DNA of 33,177 nucleotides, from positions 1 through 33,177 of the forward strand of contig CAZPMO010000033.1 in the NCBI GenBank assembly GCA_964587515.1, written 5' to 3'. This document shows positions 1 to 7,908 of this stretch, piece by piece (positions within the stretch are counted from its first letter, which is position 1; every line of letters begins with the position of its first letter). Source of the DNA: CAZPMO01 sp964587515. Lineage in GTDB: Bacteria > Pseudomonadota > Alphaproteobacteria > MPNO01. A program made the translations under genes and the position numbers. The notes beneath the pieces are model-generated. The model was not told the DNA's origin. It ran no database searches and saw nothing but the letters and a program-made list of their open reading frames with translations.

Positions 1-1137
1 GTTTTCAGCGAACGGAAATCGCAGAACCTGGATATCGACCAGGGCGCGGCGCGCCTCGTCCTCGGTCATGCCGACCTGCGCCAGTTCGGGCGATGTATAG
101 GTAACCCAGGGCACGGCGCAGTGATCCGCTTTCGCCGGCAGGCGGAACAAGGCGTTGCGAATGACGATACCGGCGTGAAATGACGCCATATGGGTGAACT
201 GATAGGGTCCGGCGACATCGCCGATCGCAAACACCCGCCGATTTGAGGTCCGAAGCCGGGCATCGACGGTAATGCCCCTGGGGGTGGCTTCAATTCCCGC
301 CGCCGCCAACCCGAGATCATCGATATTTGGCCGTCGGCCGGCGGCAACCAGCAGGTGGGTCCCCTCCAGCGTCTCCTCGCCGCCCTCGCCACGAATGCGC
401 GCCGTCACGGCGCCGCCGCGGCCTTCGACGCCGGTGACGGTTGCGCCTTCGCGAATTTCGATTCCGTCGTCGCGGAGTCGCGACTTGACGATTTCGGTAA
501 GTTCTCGGTCGTCCCGCGCGAGAATCGAAGCCATCTCCACGATGGTCACCCGAGCGCCGAGCTGGCGATGCGCCTGCGCGAGTTCGACGCCGATGGGGCC
601 ACCACCGATGACAATCAGGTGGCCCGGCGCTTCGCGGCGCTCGAAAATCGTTTCGTTGGTCTCGAAGGCCACGCGATCGAGCCCCGGGATCGGAGGCACC
701 AGCGGAGACGAGCCGGTAGCGATTACGAAGCGACGCGCGGTGACCACTCGGTCTCCGACCTCGATCTGACGCGGTCCCGTGAAGCGGGCATGGCCTTCGA
801 TGACCTCGACGCCCAGGTCGCGATAGCGTTCCACCGAATCGTGCGGCGCGATGCCGTCGATGACGCCGCGAACATGGTCCTGCACGCGCGCGAAATCGAT
901 GCGCGGCTCGTCCACATCGACGCCCAACCGCCCGGCGCGACGGGCGGCGTCGGCGGCATGCGCCGCCGCCAGCAAGGCCTTTGACGGCACACAGCCATAG
1001 TTGAGGCAATCGCCACCCATCTTCGCTTTTTCAACGAGGGCTGTTGACGCGCCCATCTGGGAGGCGGTATAGGCGACACTGAGACCGCCTGAGCCGCCGC
1101 CGATCACACAAATATCGACGTCGAGCCGAATTGTCAT
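1..1137 (-). CDS. FAD-dependent pyridine nucleotide-disulphide oxidoreductase, mercuric reductase/lipoamide dehydrogenase-like (3' end outside window)
   Basis: The frame is open from an ATG at 1137 to the window edge (379 codons), so the C-terminal dimerisation domain and stop are not seen. Visible motifs are an FAD-binding GGGSGG (residues 13-18), the redox-active pair C44 and C49 in GGDCLNYGCVPSK, an ATGSSP segment, an NAD(P)-binding GGGPIGVELA and the second FAD motif AIGDVAG. This is the class I disulphide reductase plan shared by lipoamide dehydrogenase and MerA. There is no N-terminal heavy-metal domain, and no 2-oxoacid dehydrogenase genes lie nearby, so a true E3 subunit is unlikely. 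The stop of the upstream TVP38-family gene lies 17 bp before this start, so the two are probably one operon. The pairing is known elsewhere, including as fused proteins. The substrate is unknown. Confidence 0.88.
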   Translation of the reverse strand, partial: MTIRLDVDICVIGGGSGGLSVAYTASQMGASTALVEKAKMGGDCLNYGCVPSKALLAAAHAADAARRAGRLGVDVDEPRIDFARVQDHVRGVIDGIAPHDSVERYRDLGVEVIEGHARFTGPRQIEVGDRVVTARRFVIATGSSPLVPPIPGLDRVAFETNETIFERREAPGHLIVIGGGPIGVELAQAHRQLGARVTIVEMASILARDDRELTEIVKSRLRDDGIEIREGATVTGVEGRGGAVTARIRGEGGEETLEGTHLLVAAGRRPNIDDLGLAAAGIEATPRGITVDARLRTSNRRVFAIGDVAGPYQFTHMASFHAGIVIRNALFRLPAKADHCAVPWVTYTSPELAQVGMTEDEARRALVDIQVLRFPFAEN

Positions 1138-1154
1138 AGGCGTGCGCCAGACAT

Positions 1155-1940
1155 TCAGGCCTCACCATTTCCGCGGCGTATCAGCTCCTTACAAATCACC
1201 GGAATGCAGGCGAGCAGTATCAGGCCGATGATGGGCGCAATGAACCTGAACTCGAAGATGATATGGAGATTGAGGTCCTTACCCGCATCAAGCACGGCCC
1301 CCGCGCCATCGCCAAGCAGCGCATAAACGAAAGTGCCCGGGATGATTCCAAACAGCGTGCAGAAAAAATACGTCATCGTCGAAACACCCAGGAACGCCGG
1401 CACCAGATTGACCAGCCAGAACGGAAAAAGCGGGACCAGCCTCAGGATCAGCATGTAGCTTACCGGGTGCTTATTGAAGCCGACCTCCATTTTGCGCAGC
1501 CACGGTCCGACCCGCCCGACCAGCAGATCCGAAAATGCATGGCGCGCAGCGAGAAACAGAACCGTGGCGCCCACCGTGGCGCCGATCACCACATAAAGAG
1601 TGGCGTGATAGGGGCCGAACATAAAGCCGCCGATGATCGTCAGGATCACCGCGCCGGGCACCGAGAACGCGACCGCGACGGCATAGATCGCGGCGAAAAC
1701 GATCCCGCTCCATGCGCCGTGGCTTTCCACCCATCCCACCAGGAATTCGCGGTTTTCCTTCAGCACTTCGAGAGAGAGAAAACGGTCAAGATCGAATACA
1801 AAATAGGCAACCAGCCCCAACACCAGCACGGCCACCGGAATCGCGCGGCTTACCGAACCGCGCCCGGCGGCGGGACCGTCCGGCGGAGCCTGTTCCCCCG
1901 CTGGTTTGTTTTCCGGTCCCTCGGTCGTGATCAAGAGCAT
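1155..1940 (-). CDS. TVP38/TMEM64 (SNARE-associated/VTT domain) membrane protein
   Basis: A 261-residue integral membrane protein. It has a Gly/Pro-rich cytoplasmic N-terminus (about 1-32), a first membrane helix (about 33-50), then the VTT-domain core with VPGAVILTIIGGFMFG near residues 95-110 and a re-entrant-type segment LRLVPLFPFWLVNLVPAF, as in the DedA/TVP38 superfamily. These proteins are linked to lipid scrambling or transport and envelope homeostasis, but no substrate can be assigned here. It is the first gene of a short minus-strand operon with the flavoprotein downstream. A GGAGAG purine run directly precedes the ATG. An internal TTG two codons later would have more usual spacing, so the exact start is slightly uncertain. 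Confidence 0.88.
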   Translation of the reverse strand: MLLITTEGPENKPAGEQAPPDGPAAGRGSVSRAIPVAVLVLGLVAYFVFDLDRFLSLEVLKENREFLVGWVESHGAWSGIVFAAIYAVAVAFSVPGAVILTIIGGFMFGPYHATLYVVIGATVGATVLFLAARHAFSDLLVGRVGPWLRKMEVGFNKHPVSYMLILRLVPLFPFWLVNLVPAFLGVSTMTYFFCTLFGIIPGTFVYALLGDGAGAVLDAGKDLNLHIIFEFRFIAPIIGLILLACIPVICKELIRRGNGEA

Positions 1941-1960
1941 CTCTCCGATGTGCGGGCCGA

Positions 1961-1989
1961 ACTATACCGACCGGGCGATGCGGTGGGAA
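1961..1989 (-). promoter_or_regulatory. Candidate sigma70 promoter for the TVP38/flavoprotein operon
   Basis: On the minus strand, TTCCCA (plus-strand 1984-1989) and TATAGT (1961-1966) are separated by exactly 17 bp. The -10 matches consensus at 5 of 6 positions and the -35 at 4 of 6. Transcription would begin near 1954, giving a leader of roughly 15 nt before the ATG at 1940. It is a motif match only. Confidence 0.42.
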
Positions 1990-2069
1990 CGTCAATCATG
2001 GCCTGGTAACCATCCCGTGATCGGGCGCATTTCAGCAGTTTGAAGGGCGATCCCGGCCCACCGCCTTCA

Positions 2070-2098
2070 TTGACTTCCGCGGTCCAAATCACTATACA
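2070..2098 (+). promoter_or_regulatory. Candidate sigma70 promoter for rpmH-rnpA-yidD-yidC
   Basis: TTGACT (2070-2075) and TATACA (2093-2098) are separated by 17 bp. Each hexamer matches the consensus well. A start near 2105 would leave a leader of about 35 nt before rpmH, with a GGAG ribosome-binding site at 2129-2132. It diverges from the promoter proposed for the TVP38 operon. Confidence 0.65.
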
Positions 2099-2139
2099 GC
2101 GAGCCTTGTTCGAACATTGCCGTCCTTCGGAGTTCAACC

Positions 2140-2274
2140 TTGAAACGCACATTTCAGCCGAGCAACCTGGTTCGCAAGCGGCGCCACGGATTTCGTGCCC
2201 GGCGCGCGACCGTCGGTGGTCGCAGAGTGCTGGCTAATCGACGGGCAAAGGGCCGTAAACGCCTTTCCGCCTGA
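2140..2274 (+). CDS. rpmH: 50S ribosomal protein L34 (TTG start)
   Basis: A 44-residue highly basic protein. The N-terminus KRTFQPSNLVRKRRHGFRAR and the C-terminus GRKRLSA are the L34 signature, and the length is typical of alphaproteobacteria. L34 is a late-assembling protein of the large ribosomal subunit. The first codon is TTG at 2140, preceded by GGAG at 2129-2132 with 7 nt spacing. No in-frame ATG or GTG lies in the preceding leader, and family alignment places Met exactly here. It is followed 11 bp later by rnpA, the classic rpmH-rnpA-yidD-yidC order. Confidence 0.95.
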   Translation: MKRTFQPSNLVRKRRHGFRARRATVGGRRVLANRRAKGRKRLSA

Positions 2275-2285
2275 GCGGCGGCGCC

Positions 2286-2687
2286 ATGTTGACGCGCCTT
2301 AAGACTCGCCCGGAATTTCTTCGTGTCACCCGCGCCCGCCGAAAATGGGCGGCGCCTGGGCTGATTCTGCAAGTCTGTCCCCGTGGCGAACTCGACGAAG
2401 GAGCCGGCCATGAATTCGGCGCAAACCAGATCCGCGTCGGATTTACGGTAAGCCGCAAGGTCGGCGGCGCGGTCGTCCGTAACCGGGCGCGGCGGCGGCT
2501 ACGCGCGGCGGCCGAGCAGGTGATGACGGATCATGCGCTGGGCGGTCGTGATTATGTTCTGATCGGCCGGCGGGCCACGACGGATCGGCCGTTCGAAGCG
2601 CTGGTCGGAGATATCGAGACGGCGCTCAGAAAATTGGGCGCATACCGCGACGAGAACGTCGCGGATGGAAGGCTGAACGAAGCATGA
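2286..2687 (+). CDS. rnpA: Ribonuclease P protein component
   Basis: A 133-residue basic protein that binds the catalytic RNase P RNA and helps position pre-tRNA 5' leaders for cleavage. The diagnostic RNR region is present: RVGFTVSRKVGGAVVRNRAR, followed by RRLR, at about residues 49-72. The N-terminal LTRLKTRPEFLRV matches the usual start of the family. The gene lies 11 bp after rpmH, and its stop overlaps the yidD ATG by 4 bp (ATGA), so the two are likely translationally coupled. Confidence 0.96.
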   Translation: MLTRLKTRPEFLRVTRARRKWAAPGLILQVCPRGELDEGAGHEFGANQIRVGFTVSRKVGGAVVRNRARRRLRAAAEQVMTDHALGGRDYVLIGRRATTDRPFEALVGDIETALRKLGAYRDENVADGRLNEA

Positions 2688-2962
2688 CGGTTCTGGTGCG
2701 GCTCATCGGTCGCGGACTCAAGGCGCTGGTGCGGTGCTATCAGTTGCTGGTGGCGCCGATTCTGCCTCAGAGTTGCCGTTATTATCCGAGCTGTTCTCAT
2801 TATGCGATCGAGGCCATTGACCGGCACGGGCCCCTCGCCGGCCTTTGGCTGGCGGCGCGGCGGATATTGCGCTGTCACCCGTGGGGCGGCCAGGGCGTCG
2901 ATCCGGTCCCGGAAACGCGACACCCGTATCGAGCGGCGCGGCAGTTGGATCCGGCGGAATGA
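2684..2962 (+). CDS. yidD: Membrane protein insertion efficiency factor YidD
   Basis: A 92-residue protein with the compact family signature: an amphipathic N-terminal helix (LIRL-type, here VRLIGRGLKALVRCYQLLVAPI) followed by the conserved Cys-rich core CRYYPSCSHYAIEAI and RCHPWGGQGVDPVP. YidD assists YidC-dependent membrane protein insertion. The gene overlaps rnpA by 4 bp upstream and yidC by 4 bp downstream, so all three are probably translated as a coupled unit. Confidence 0.95.
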   Translation: MTVLVRLIGRGLKALVRCYQLLVAPILPQSCRYYPSCSHYAIEAIDRHGPLAGLWLAARRILRCHPWGGQGVDPVPETRHPYRAARQLDPAE

Positions 2963-4896
2963 TGGACCAACGCAACCTGATACTGGCGATCGTGCTGTCG
3001 GTCTCCATTCTGCTTGGCTTCCAGTTCTTGTTCGAAGCGCCGCGCCTTGAAAAAGAACGCGCGGCGCAGGAAGCCCAGCAACAGCAAACCACCACGGAGA
3101 CCGCGCCCGGCGCGCCTGTGACACCCGGATCGTCTTCGGCGCCGGGAGCGGGCGGCGAAGCACGGGCGCCGGTGGCCAGCGCGCCTTCGCGCGACGATGT
3201 CGTGGGAACCGATCAGCGCATCCAGATCAATTCGGCGCGGTTACGGGGCTCGATCTCGCTGCGCGGCGCCCGGATAGACGATCTGGTACTGGTCGATTAT
3301 CGCGAAACCCTGGAGCCGGAAAGCGAGTCCATTACACTCCTTTCACCGCCGGGCGCGCCGAACCCCTATTACGGACAGTTCGGCTGGAGCGCCCCCCGGC
3401 GCGACGTGAAAGTTCCCGGCCTCGATGCGCTGTGGAAGGTCGACCGCGGGACGCTCAGCCCCGGCAAGCCGGTAACGCTGACCTGGGACAACGGCCAGGG
3501 GCAACGCTTTACGCAAATCATCTCGCTCGATCAGAATTACATGTTCAGCGTGACCCAGCGCGTCCGCAATTCAGGCAACAAGACGGTGGAGTTCCGCCCT
3601 TACGGTTTGATTTCGCGGACCGGCGCGCCGGACACGCTGGGGTTCTACATCCTGCACGAAGGCATGCTCGGCGTGTTCGACGACACGCTGAAGGAAGTCG
3701 ATTACGACGAGGTCGAAGGCGACGACGATAAGCCCCGCGGCGAGATCGCTCAGTCGAGCACCGGCGGCTGGATCGGCATCACCGACAAGTACTGGCTGAC
3801 CGCGCTGATCCCCGATCAAAAATTAAAGACGGACAGTCGCTTCCTGGGCGAGAAGCCGAAGGGCCAGGAAAAGAATAAATTTCAGGTCGATTTCGTCGCG
3901 CCGGTTCAAATCGTCGGCGCCGGCGCCAGCGGCGAGATCAGCAGCCGGATGTTCGCGGGCGCCAAGGAAGTCAAGCTGCTGGACCAGTATCGTGATGAAT
4001 TGGCGCTTGCCCGTTTCGATCTCGCGGTGGATTGGGGATGGCTGTGGTTCCTGACCAAGCCGATCTTCCAGGCGCTGGAATACTTCAACGGTTACATCGG
4101 CAATTTCGGTCTCGCCATCCTGTTCCTGACCGTGCTGATCAAGCTCGCCTTCTTCCCGCTGGCGAATAAATCCTATCGCGCCATGAGCCGAATGAAGAAG
4201 CTGCAGCCGCAGATGACCGAGATCCGCGAACGCTTCAAGGACGACCGCGCGAAACAGAACACGGAGATGATGGCGCTTTATCGCAACGAGAACGCCAACC
4301 CGATGGCCGGTTGTTTCCCGATCCTGATCCAGATCCCGGTGTTCTTCGCTCTCTACAAGGTGCTGTTCGTCTCGATCGAAATGCGCCACGAACCGTTCTT
4401 CGGCTGGATCCACGATCTCTCGGCGCCCGACCCGTTGGGACTCTTGACCGTTTTCGGACTGGTCCAGTGGGACGTCCCGCAGATGCTCGATGTGGTCAAT
4501 GTCGGCATCTGGCCCATCATCATGGGCGGATCGATGTACCTCCAGCAGAAGCTGAATCCGCAGCCCGCCGACCCGACCCAGGCGAAAATGTTCATGCTGC
4601 TGCCCATCGTGTTCACCTTCCTGCTGGGCAGTTTCCCGGCCGGCCTGGTGATTTACTGGGCCTGGAACAATCTGCTGTCGATCGCGCAGCAATGGGTGAT
4701 CATGCGCAAAATGGGCGTTTCCGCGTCGGGCCAAAGCATTAAGCCCGCGGCGGCGGCGGCGAAACCGAAACCGGCGAGCGCACCCAAGGCGAGCGGCGGC
4801 AAGCGCAAGGCTTCGACCGAGGCTCCCAAATCAACCGGCAAATCATCCGGCAAGGGATCCGGCAAGCGCAAGAAATCCAAGAAAAAGACGCGCTGA
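2959..4896 (+). CDS. yidC: Membrane protein insertase YidC
   Basis: The start is ATG 2959, which overlaps the yidD stop (ATGATGG). The reading frame is open further upstream, but only inside yidD. The protein has 645 residues: an N-terminal membrane anchor (MMDQRNLILAIVLSVSILLG), a large periplasmic P1 beta domain (about 90-340), and the conserved insertase core with helical hairpin FFPLANKSYRAMSRMKKLQP and PMAGCFPILIQIPVFFALY. It integrates and folds inner-membrane proteins alone or with SecYEG. The final 60 or so residues are an Ala/Lys/Ser-rich, strongly basic tail ending SGKRKKSKKKTR, which may contact ribosomes as Oxa1-type tails do (inference). Confidence 0.96.
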   Translation: MMDQRNLILAIVLSVSILLGFQFLFEAPRLEKERAAQEAQQQQTTTETAPGAPVTPGSSSAPGAGGEARAPVASAPSRDDVVGTDQRIQINSARLRGSISLRGARIDDLVLVDYRETLEPESESITLLSPPGAPNPYYGQFGWSAPRRDVKVPGLDALWKVDRGTLSPGKPVTLTWDNGQGQRFTQIISLDQNYMFSVTQRVRNSGNKTVEFRPYGLISRTGAPDTLGFYILHEGMLGVFDDTLKEVDYDEVEGDDDKPRGEIAQSSTGGWIGITDKYWLTALIPDQKLKTDSRFLGEKPKGQEKNKFQVDFVAPVQIVGAGASGEISSRMFAGAKEVKLLDQYRDELALARFDLAVDWGWLWFLTKPIFQALEYFNGYIGNFGLAILFLTVLIKLAFFPLANKSYRAMSRMKKLQPQMTEIRERFKDDRAKQNTEMMALYRNENANPMAGCFPILIQIPVFFALYKVLFVSIEMRHEPFFGWIHDLSAPDPLGLLTVFGLVQWDVPQMLDVVNVGIWPIIMGGSMYLQQKLNPQPADPTQAKMFMLLPIVFTFLLGSFPAGLVIYWAWNNLLSIAQQWVIMRKMGVSASGQSIKPAAAAAKPKPASAPKASGGKRKASTEAPKSTGKSSGKGSGKRKKSKKKTR

Positions 4897-4912
4897 GACA
4901 GGCGGTCGCATC

Positions 4913-5611
4913 GTGACGATCAGCGAAGACACCCACCCCGATAATACGGACGCCGCCCCGCGGGACGAAGAACTCGACGCGGCGGCAATCGAAACGGGCC
5001 GGTTACTGTTTGCGCGTGAGTGCGATTTCGTCACCGGGGCCGCCGGGCCCGATTCGCTGCCCGAACCGGACCTCACCGAGATCGCCTTCGCCGGACGCTC
5101 GAACGTCGGCAAGTCGAGCCTTGTCAACGCGCTGACCGGCCGTCGAACCCTGGCCCGAATCTCTCACACCCCGGGGCGGACACAACAGATCAATTTCTTT
5201 TTGCTGGGCGAACAGCTCTATCTCGTTGATTTGCCGGGTTACGGCTATGCCCGCGCCTCGAAGGAGAAAATCCGGGCCTGGACAACGCTGGTGCGCGATT
5301 ACCTGCGCGGCCGGCCGACGCTGCGCCGGCTGTGTTTGCTGATCGACGCGCGCCACGGCCCGAAACCGCCCGACCGCGAGTTGATGGATATGCTGGACGA
5401 GGCGGCGGTATCCTATCAGGTGGTGCTGACCAAGGCGGACAAGACCCGGCCCGCCGAGCTGGACCGGGTGATCGGAGAGACCGCCGCGGAAATCGCCCGT
5501 CATACCGCGGCGCATCCGAGCGTCGTCGTCACCAGTTCCCGCACCGGCGACGGCATCGCCGATCTGCGCGCCGTTCTGGCGGCGCTGGCGCATTCAATGT
5601 CATTGGAATAG
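4913..5611 (+). CDS. engB: Ribosome biogenesis GTP-binding protein EngB/YihA/YsxC
   Basis: A 232-residue P-loop GTPase with a GTG start. G1 is GRSNVGKSSLVNAL (about 61-74), G2 lies in SHTPGRTQQINFF, G3 is DLPGYGYA and G4 is TKAD, the standard EngB order. The family acts in assembly of the large ribosomal subunit. An acidic leader of about 45 residues precedes the GTPase fold, longer than in E. coli. It follows yidC by 16 bp and precedes argB by 10 bp, a common alphaproteobacterial arrangement. Confidence 0.95.
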   Translation: MTISEDTHPDNTDAAPRDEELDAAAIETGRLLFARECDFVTGAAGPDSLPEPDLTEIAFAGRSNVGKSSLVNALTGRRTLARISHTPGRTQQINFFLLGEQLYLVDLPGYGYARASKEKIRAWTTLVRDYLRGRPTLRRLCLLIDARHGPKPPDRELMDMLDEAAVSYQVVLTKADKTRPAELDRVIGETAAEIARHTAAHPSVVVTSSRTGDGIADLRAVLAALAHSMSLE

Positions 5612-5621
5612 GGTCCCGGCC

Positions 5622-6566
5622 ATGAAGAGCAAAAACACGAAATCAAAGGGCCACGCGCGCAATCCGGCGGTCGCCGATCTCGAGGCGCGCCTTCAGAAGG
5701 CCGCGACGCTTTCCGAGGCGCTCCCCTTTATGCGTCGCTATGCGGGCCAGACGTTCGTCATCAAATATGGCGGGCACGCCATGGGCGATGAGGAACTGGC
5801 ATCACTGTTCGCCCGCGACGTGGTGCTGTTGAAGCAGATCGGCATCAATCCGGTGGTGGTGCATGGCGGCGGCCCGCAAATCGGCGAGATGCTGGGCCGG
5901 TTGAAGATCAAAAGCTCATTCGTCGATGGTCTCCGCGTAACAGACCGCGAAACCGTCGAGATCGTTGAGATGGTGCTGTCGGGTTCGATCAACAAACAAA
6001 TCGTCACCGCGATCAACGAGGCCGGCGGCATGGCGATCGGGCTGTCGGGCAAGGATGGCGCGCTGATCCGGGCCCGCAAATTGCGACGCAGGCGCAATGC
6101 CAGCAATTCAAATACCGAAAAGGTGCAGGATCTGGGTTTCGTGGGCGAGCCCGAACGGATCGATGCCAGCGTTCTGATGACGCTGCGGGATTCCAACGTA
6201 ATTCCGGTCATTGCCCCCATCGGACTGGGCGAAGGCGGCACGACCTACAACATCAATGCCGATACGGTGGCCGGCGCCGTCGCGAGCGCCGTCAATGCCG
6301 CGCGCCTGCTTATGCTGACCGACGTCTCGGGCGTGAAAGACAAAAAGGGCGAGCTGGTCGCCGAAATCAGCGCCAGCCGCGCGAAAACGTTCATCCGCAA
6401 CGACACCATCACCGGCGGGATGATCCCGAAGGTCGAGACCTGTCTGAAGGCCGTCGCCAACAATGTGGAAGCGGCCGTTATTCTCGACGGCCGCGTCCCG
6501 CATGCGGTTCTGCTGGAAATTTTCACCGAGCGCGGCGCCGGTACTTTGATCCGCGCCGGAAAATAG
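5622..6566 (+). CDS. argB: Acetylglutamate kinase
   Basis: A 314-residue amino-acid-kinase-fold enzyme that phosphorylates N-acetyl-L-glutamate, the second step of arginine synthesis. Visible motifs are FVIKYGGHAMGD (ATP-site lysine), VVVHGGGPQIGEML, GLRVTDRETVEIVEMVLSG for substrate binding, the AINADT-like YNINADTVAGAVA, and the C-terminal GGMIPKVETCLKAV loop. Residues about 149-164 hold an unusually basic insert (RARKLRRRRNASNSNTEK) that many alphaproteobacterial ArgB proteins also show in some form. It converges on dnaQ with only 12 bp between the stops. Confidence 0.96.
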   Translation: MKSKNTKSKGHARNPAVADLEARLQKAATLSEALPFMRRYAGQTFVIKYGGHAMGDEELASLFARDVVLLKQIGINPVVVHGGGPQIGEMLGRLKIKSSFVDGLRVTDRETVEIVEMVLSGSINKQIVTAINEAGGMAIGLSGKDGALIRARKLRRRRNASNSNTEKVQDLGFVGEPERIDASVLMTLRDSNVIPVIAPIGLGEGGTTYNINADTVAGAVASAVNAARLLMLTDVSGVKDKKGELVAEISASRAKTFIRNDTITGGMIPKVETCLKAVANNVEAAVILDGRVPHAVLLEIFTERGAGTLIRAGK

Positions 6567-6578
6567 GCGCAAAGACGG

Positions 6579-7256
6579 TCAGCGCCGCCAGACGGGATCG
6601 TCCATTCCATCAAGAAAAGCGTCGTGCGCGGCGATCTCCCCGTCGCTGGGCGCATGGGTGCGGGGCTCGCGCACCGGACGGTCGCCAATATCGGTTCTGA
6701 CCACCGGGCCGGCGACGGTCGCCGCGCCTAGCCCAAGACCGGGTTGCCGGCCACCGCTCAGTTCGAGATAGACCTCGGCCAGCAATTCCGCATCGAGCAG
6801 CGCGCCGTGCTTGGTGCGGCTTGAATTGTCGATCGAGAAGCGTCGGCAGAGCGCATCGAGATTGGCGGGCGCGCCGGGAAATTTCTTTCGCGCCAGCGCG
6901 ACAGTGTCGATTGCATCGGATTCTGAAAGCTGGGGCCGCTCCAACCGATCCAGCTCCGCGTTCAAAAATCCAATATCGAATCGCGCGTTATGAATCACCA
7001 GGGGCGTATCTTCGATGAAGGCCAGAAAATCGTCGACCACCCCGGCAAATACCGGCTTATCGGAAAGAAATTCTTCCGACAGGCCATGCACCTCGAACGC
7101 GCCCTCGGGCATCGAGCGCTCCGGGTTCACATAACAATGATAGGTCTTGCCGGTCGGCATATGATTCAACAGCTCGATGCAGCCGATCTCGACCACGCGA
7201 TCGCCGGATTTGGGGTCGAGCCCGGTGGTTTCGGTATCGAGAACGATTTCGCGCAT
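6579..7256 (-). CDS. dnaQ: DNA polymerase III epsilon subunit (3'-5' proofreading exonuclease)
   Basis: A 225-residue DEDDh exonuclease. Exo I is DTETTGLD with D7 and E9, Exo II is HNARFDIGFLN, and Exo III is HGALLDAELLAEVY, giving the catalytic D-E-D-H-D set. The short tail after residue 180 is the polymerase-tethering region. It is the last gene of the minus-strand run leading away from the proposed origin and starts 24 bp after the coaE stop. Confidence 0.95.
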   Translation of the reverse strand: MREIVLDTETTGLDPKSGDRVVEIGCIELLNHMPTGKTYHCYVNPERSMPEGAFEVHGLSEEFLSDKPVFAGVVDDFLAFIEDTPLVIHNARFDIGFLNAELDRLERPQLSESDAIDTVALARKKFPGAPANLDALCRRFSIDNSSRTKHGALLDAELLAEVYLELSGGRQPGLGLGAATVAGPVVRTDIGDRPVREPRTHAPSDGEIAAHDAFLDGMDDPVWRR

Positions 7257-7280
7257 GTCACCTCGTCGGTACTAGAGAGA

Positions 7281-7901
7281 TCACCGGGGAGAGGGCGGCC
7301 ATTTGCGCCCCCGCCGGCCGCGCAATAGTGTGACGATCTCCTTGAGTCGGCGCAAGGTCAGCGCACGCCCAAGCCCGCTCGGCACCACGAAATCCGCGCG
7401 TCGGCGTTTCTCATGATCCGTCATCTGACGATCAAGAATCCCTTTTAGCGTATCGCGCGTCATGCCCGGGCGGGCCAGTACGCGCGCCTCCTGCAAAAAT
7501 CGCGGCGCGGAGACCACTACCGTCGCATCGCAGCGCTCATCTCCATCGGTTTCGAATAATAGCGGGATATCGAGCACCACCAGCCCGTCGCCGCGCGCCG
7601 CGGCCAGTTTGAGAAACCGGTCCTGCGCCCGGTGAACCAGAGGATGAATAATTTGTTCGAGCCGCGCCAACGCCTCGGGATCGCCGAACACGCACGCGCC
7701 CAACGCCTTGCGGTCAACCGCGCCGTCATGCGTCACGCCGGGAAAGGCCGCCTCCACCACCGTGACCGCGCCGCCGTCGCGCCCCAACAAGCGGTGGACC
7801 TCGGCATCGGAATCATAAACCGCGATGCCGAGACGGCGAAACAAATTGGCCGCCGTGGTCTTGCCCATCCCAATCGAACCGGTAAGGCCCAGGATTACCA
7901 T
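7281..7901 (-). CDS. coaE: Dephospho-CoA kinase
   Basis: A 206-residue kinase for the last step of coenzyme A synthesis, phosphorylation of dephospho-CoA at the 3'-hydroxyl. The start at 7901 places the P-loop GLTGSIGMGKT at residues 5-15, as the family requires. The frame remains open further upstream, but that stretch lies inside aroE. Other family marks are the YDSDAEVHRL segment and VVLDIPLLFE. It is separated from the aroE stop by 7 bp. Confidence 0.95.
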   Translation of the reverse strand: MVILGLTGSIGMGKTTAANLFRRLGIAVYDSDAEVHRLLGRDGGAVTVVEAAFPGVTHDGAVDRKALGACVFGDPEALARLEQIIHPLVHRAQDRFLKLAAARGDGLVVLDIPLLFETDGDERCDATVVVSAPRFLQEARVLARPGMTRDTLKGILDRQMTDHEKRRRADFVVPSGLGRALTLRRLKEIVTLLRGRRGRKWPPSPR

Positions 7902-7908
7902 GGAGCGG

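Noticed and set aside
317..1079. Open frames on the minus strand that could suggest a broken reductase gene
   Set aside because: The true reductase frame runs unbroken from 1137 to the window edge with all motifs in place. These are other-frame shadows.
3823..4734. A 303-codon open frame on the minus strand
   Set aside because: It is antisense to the conserved core of yidC. The composition is shadow-like and no motif is seen.
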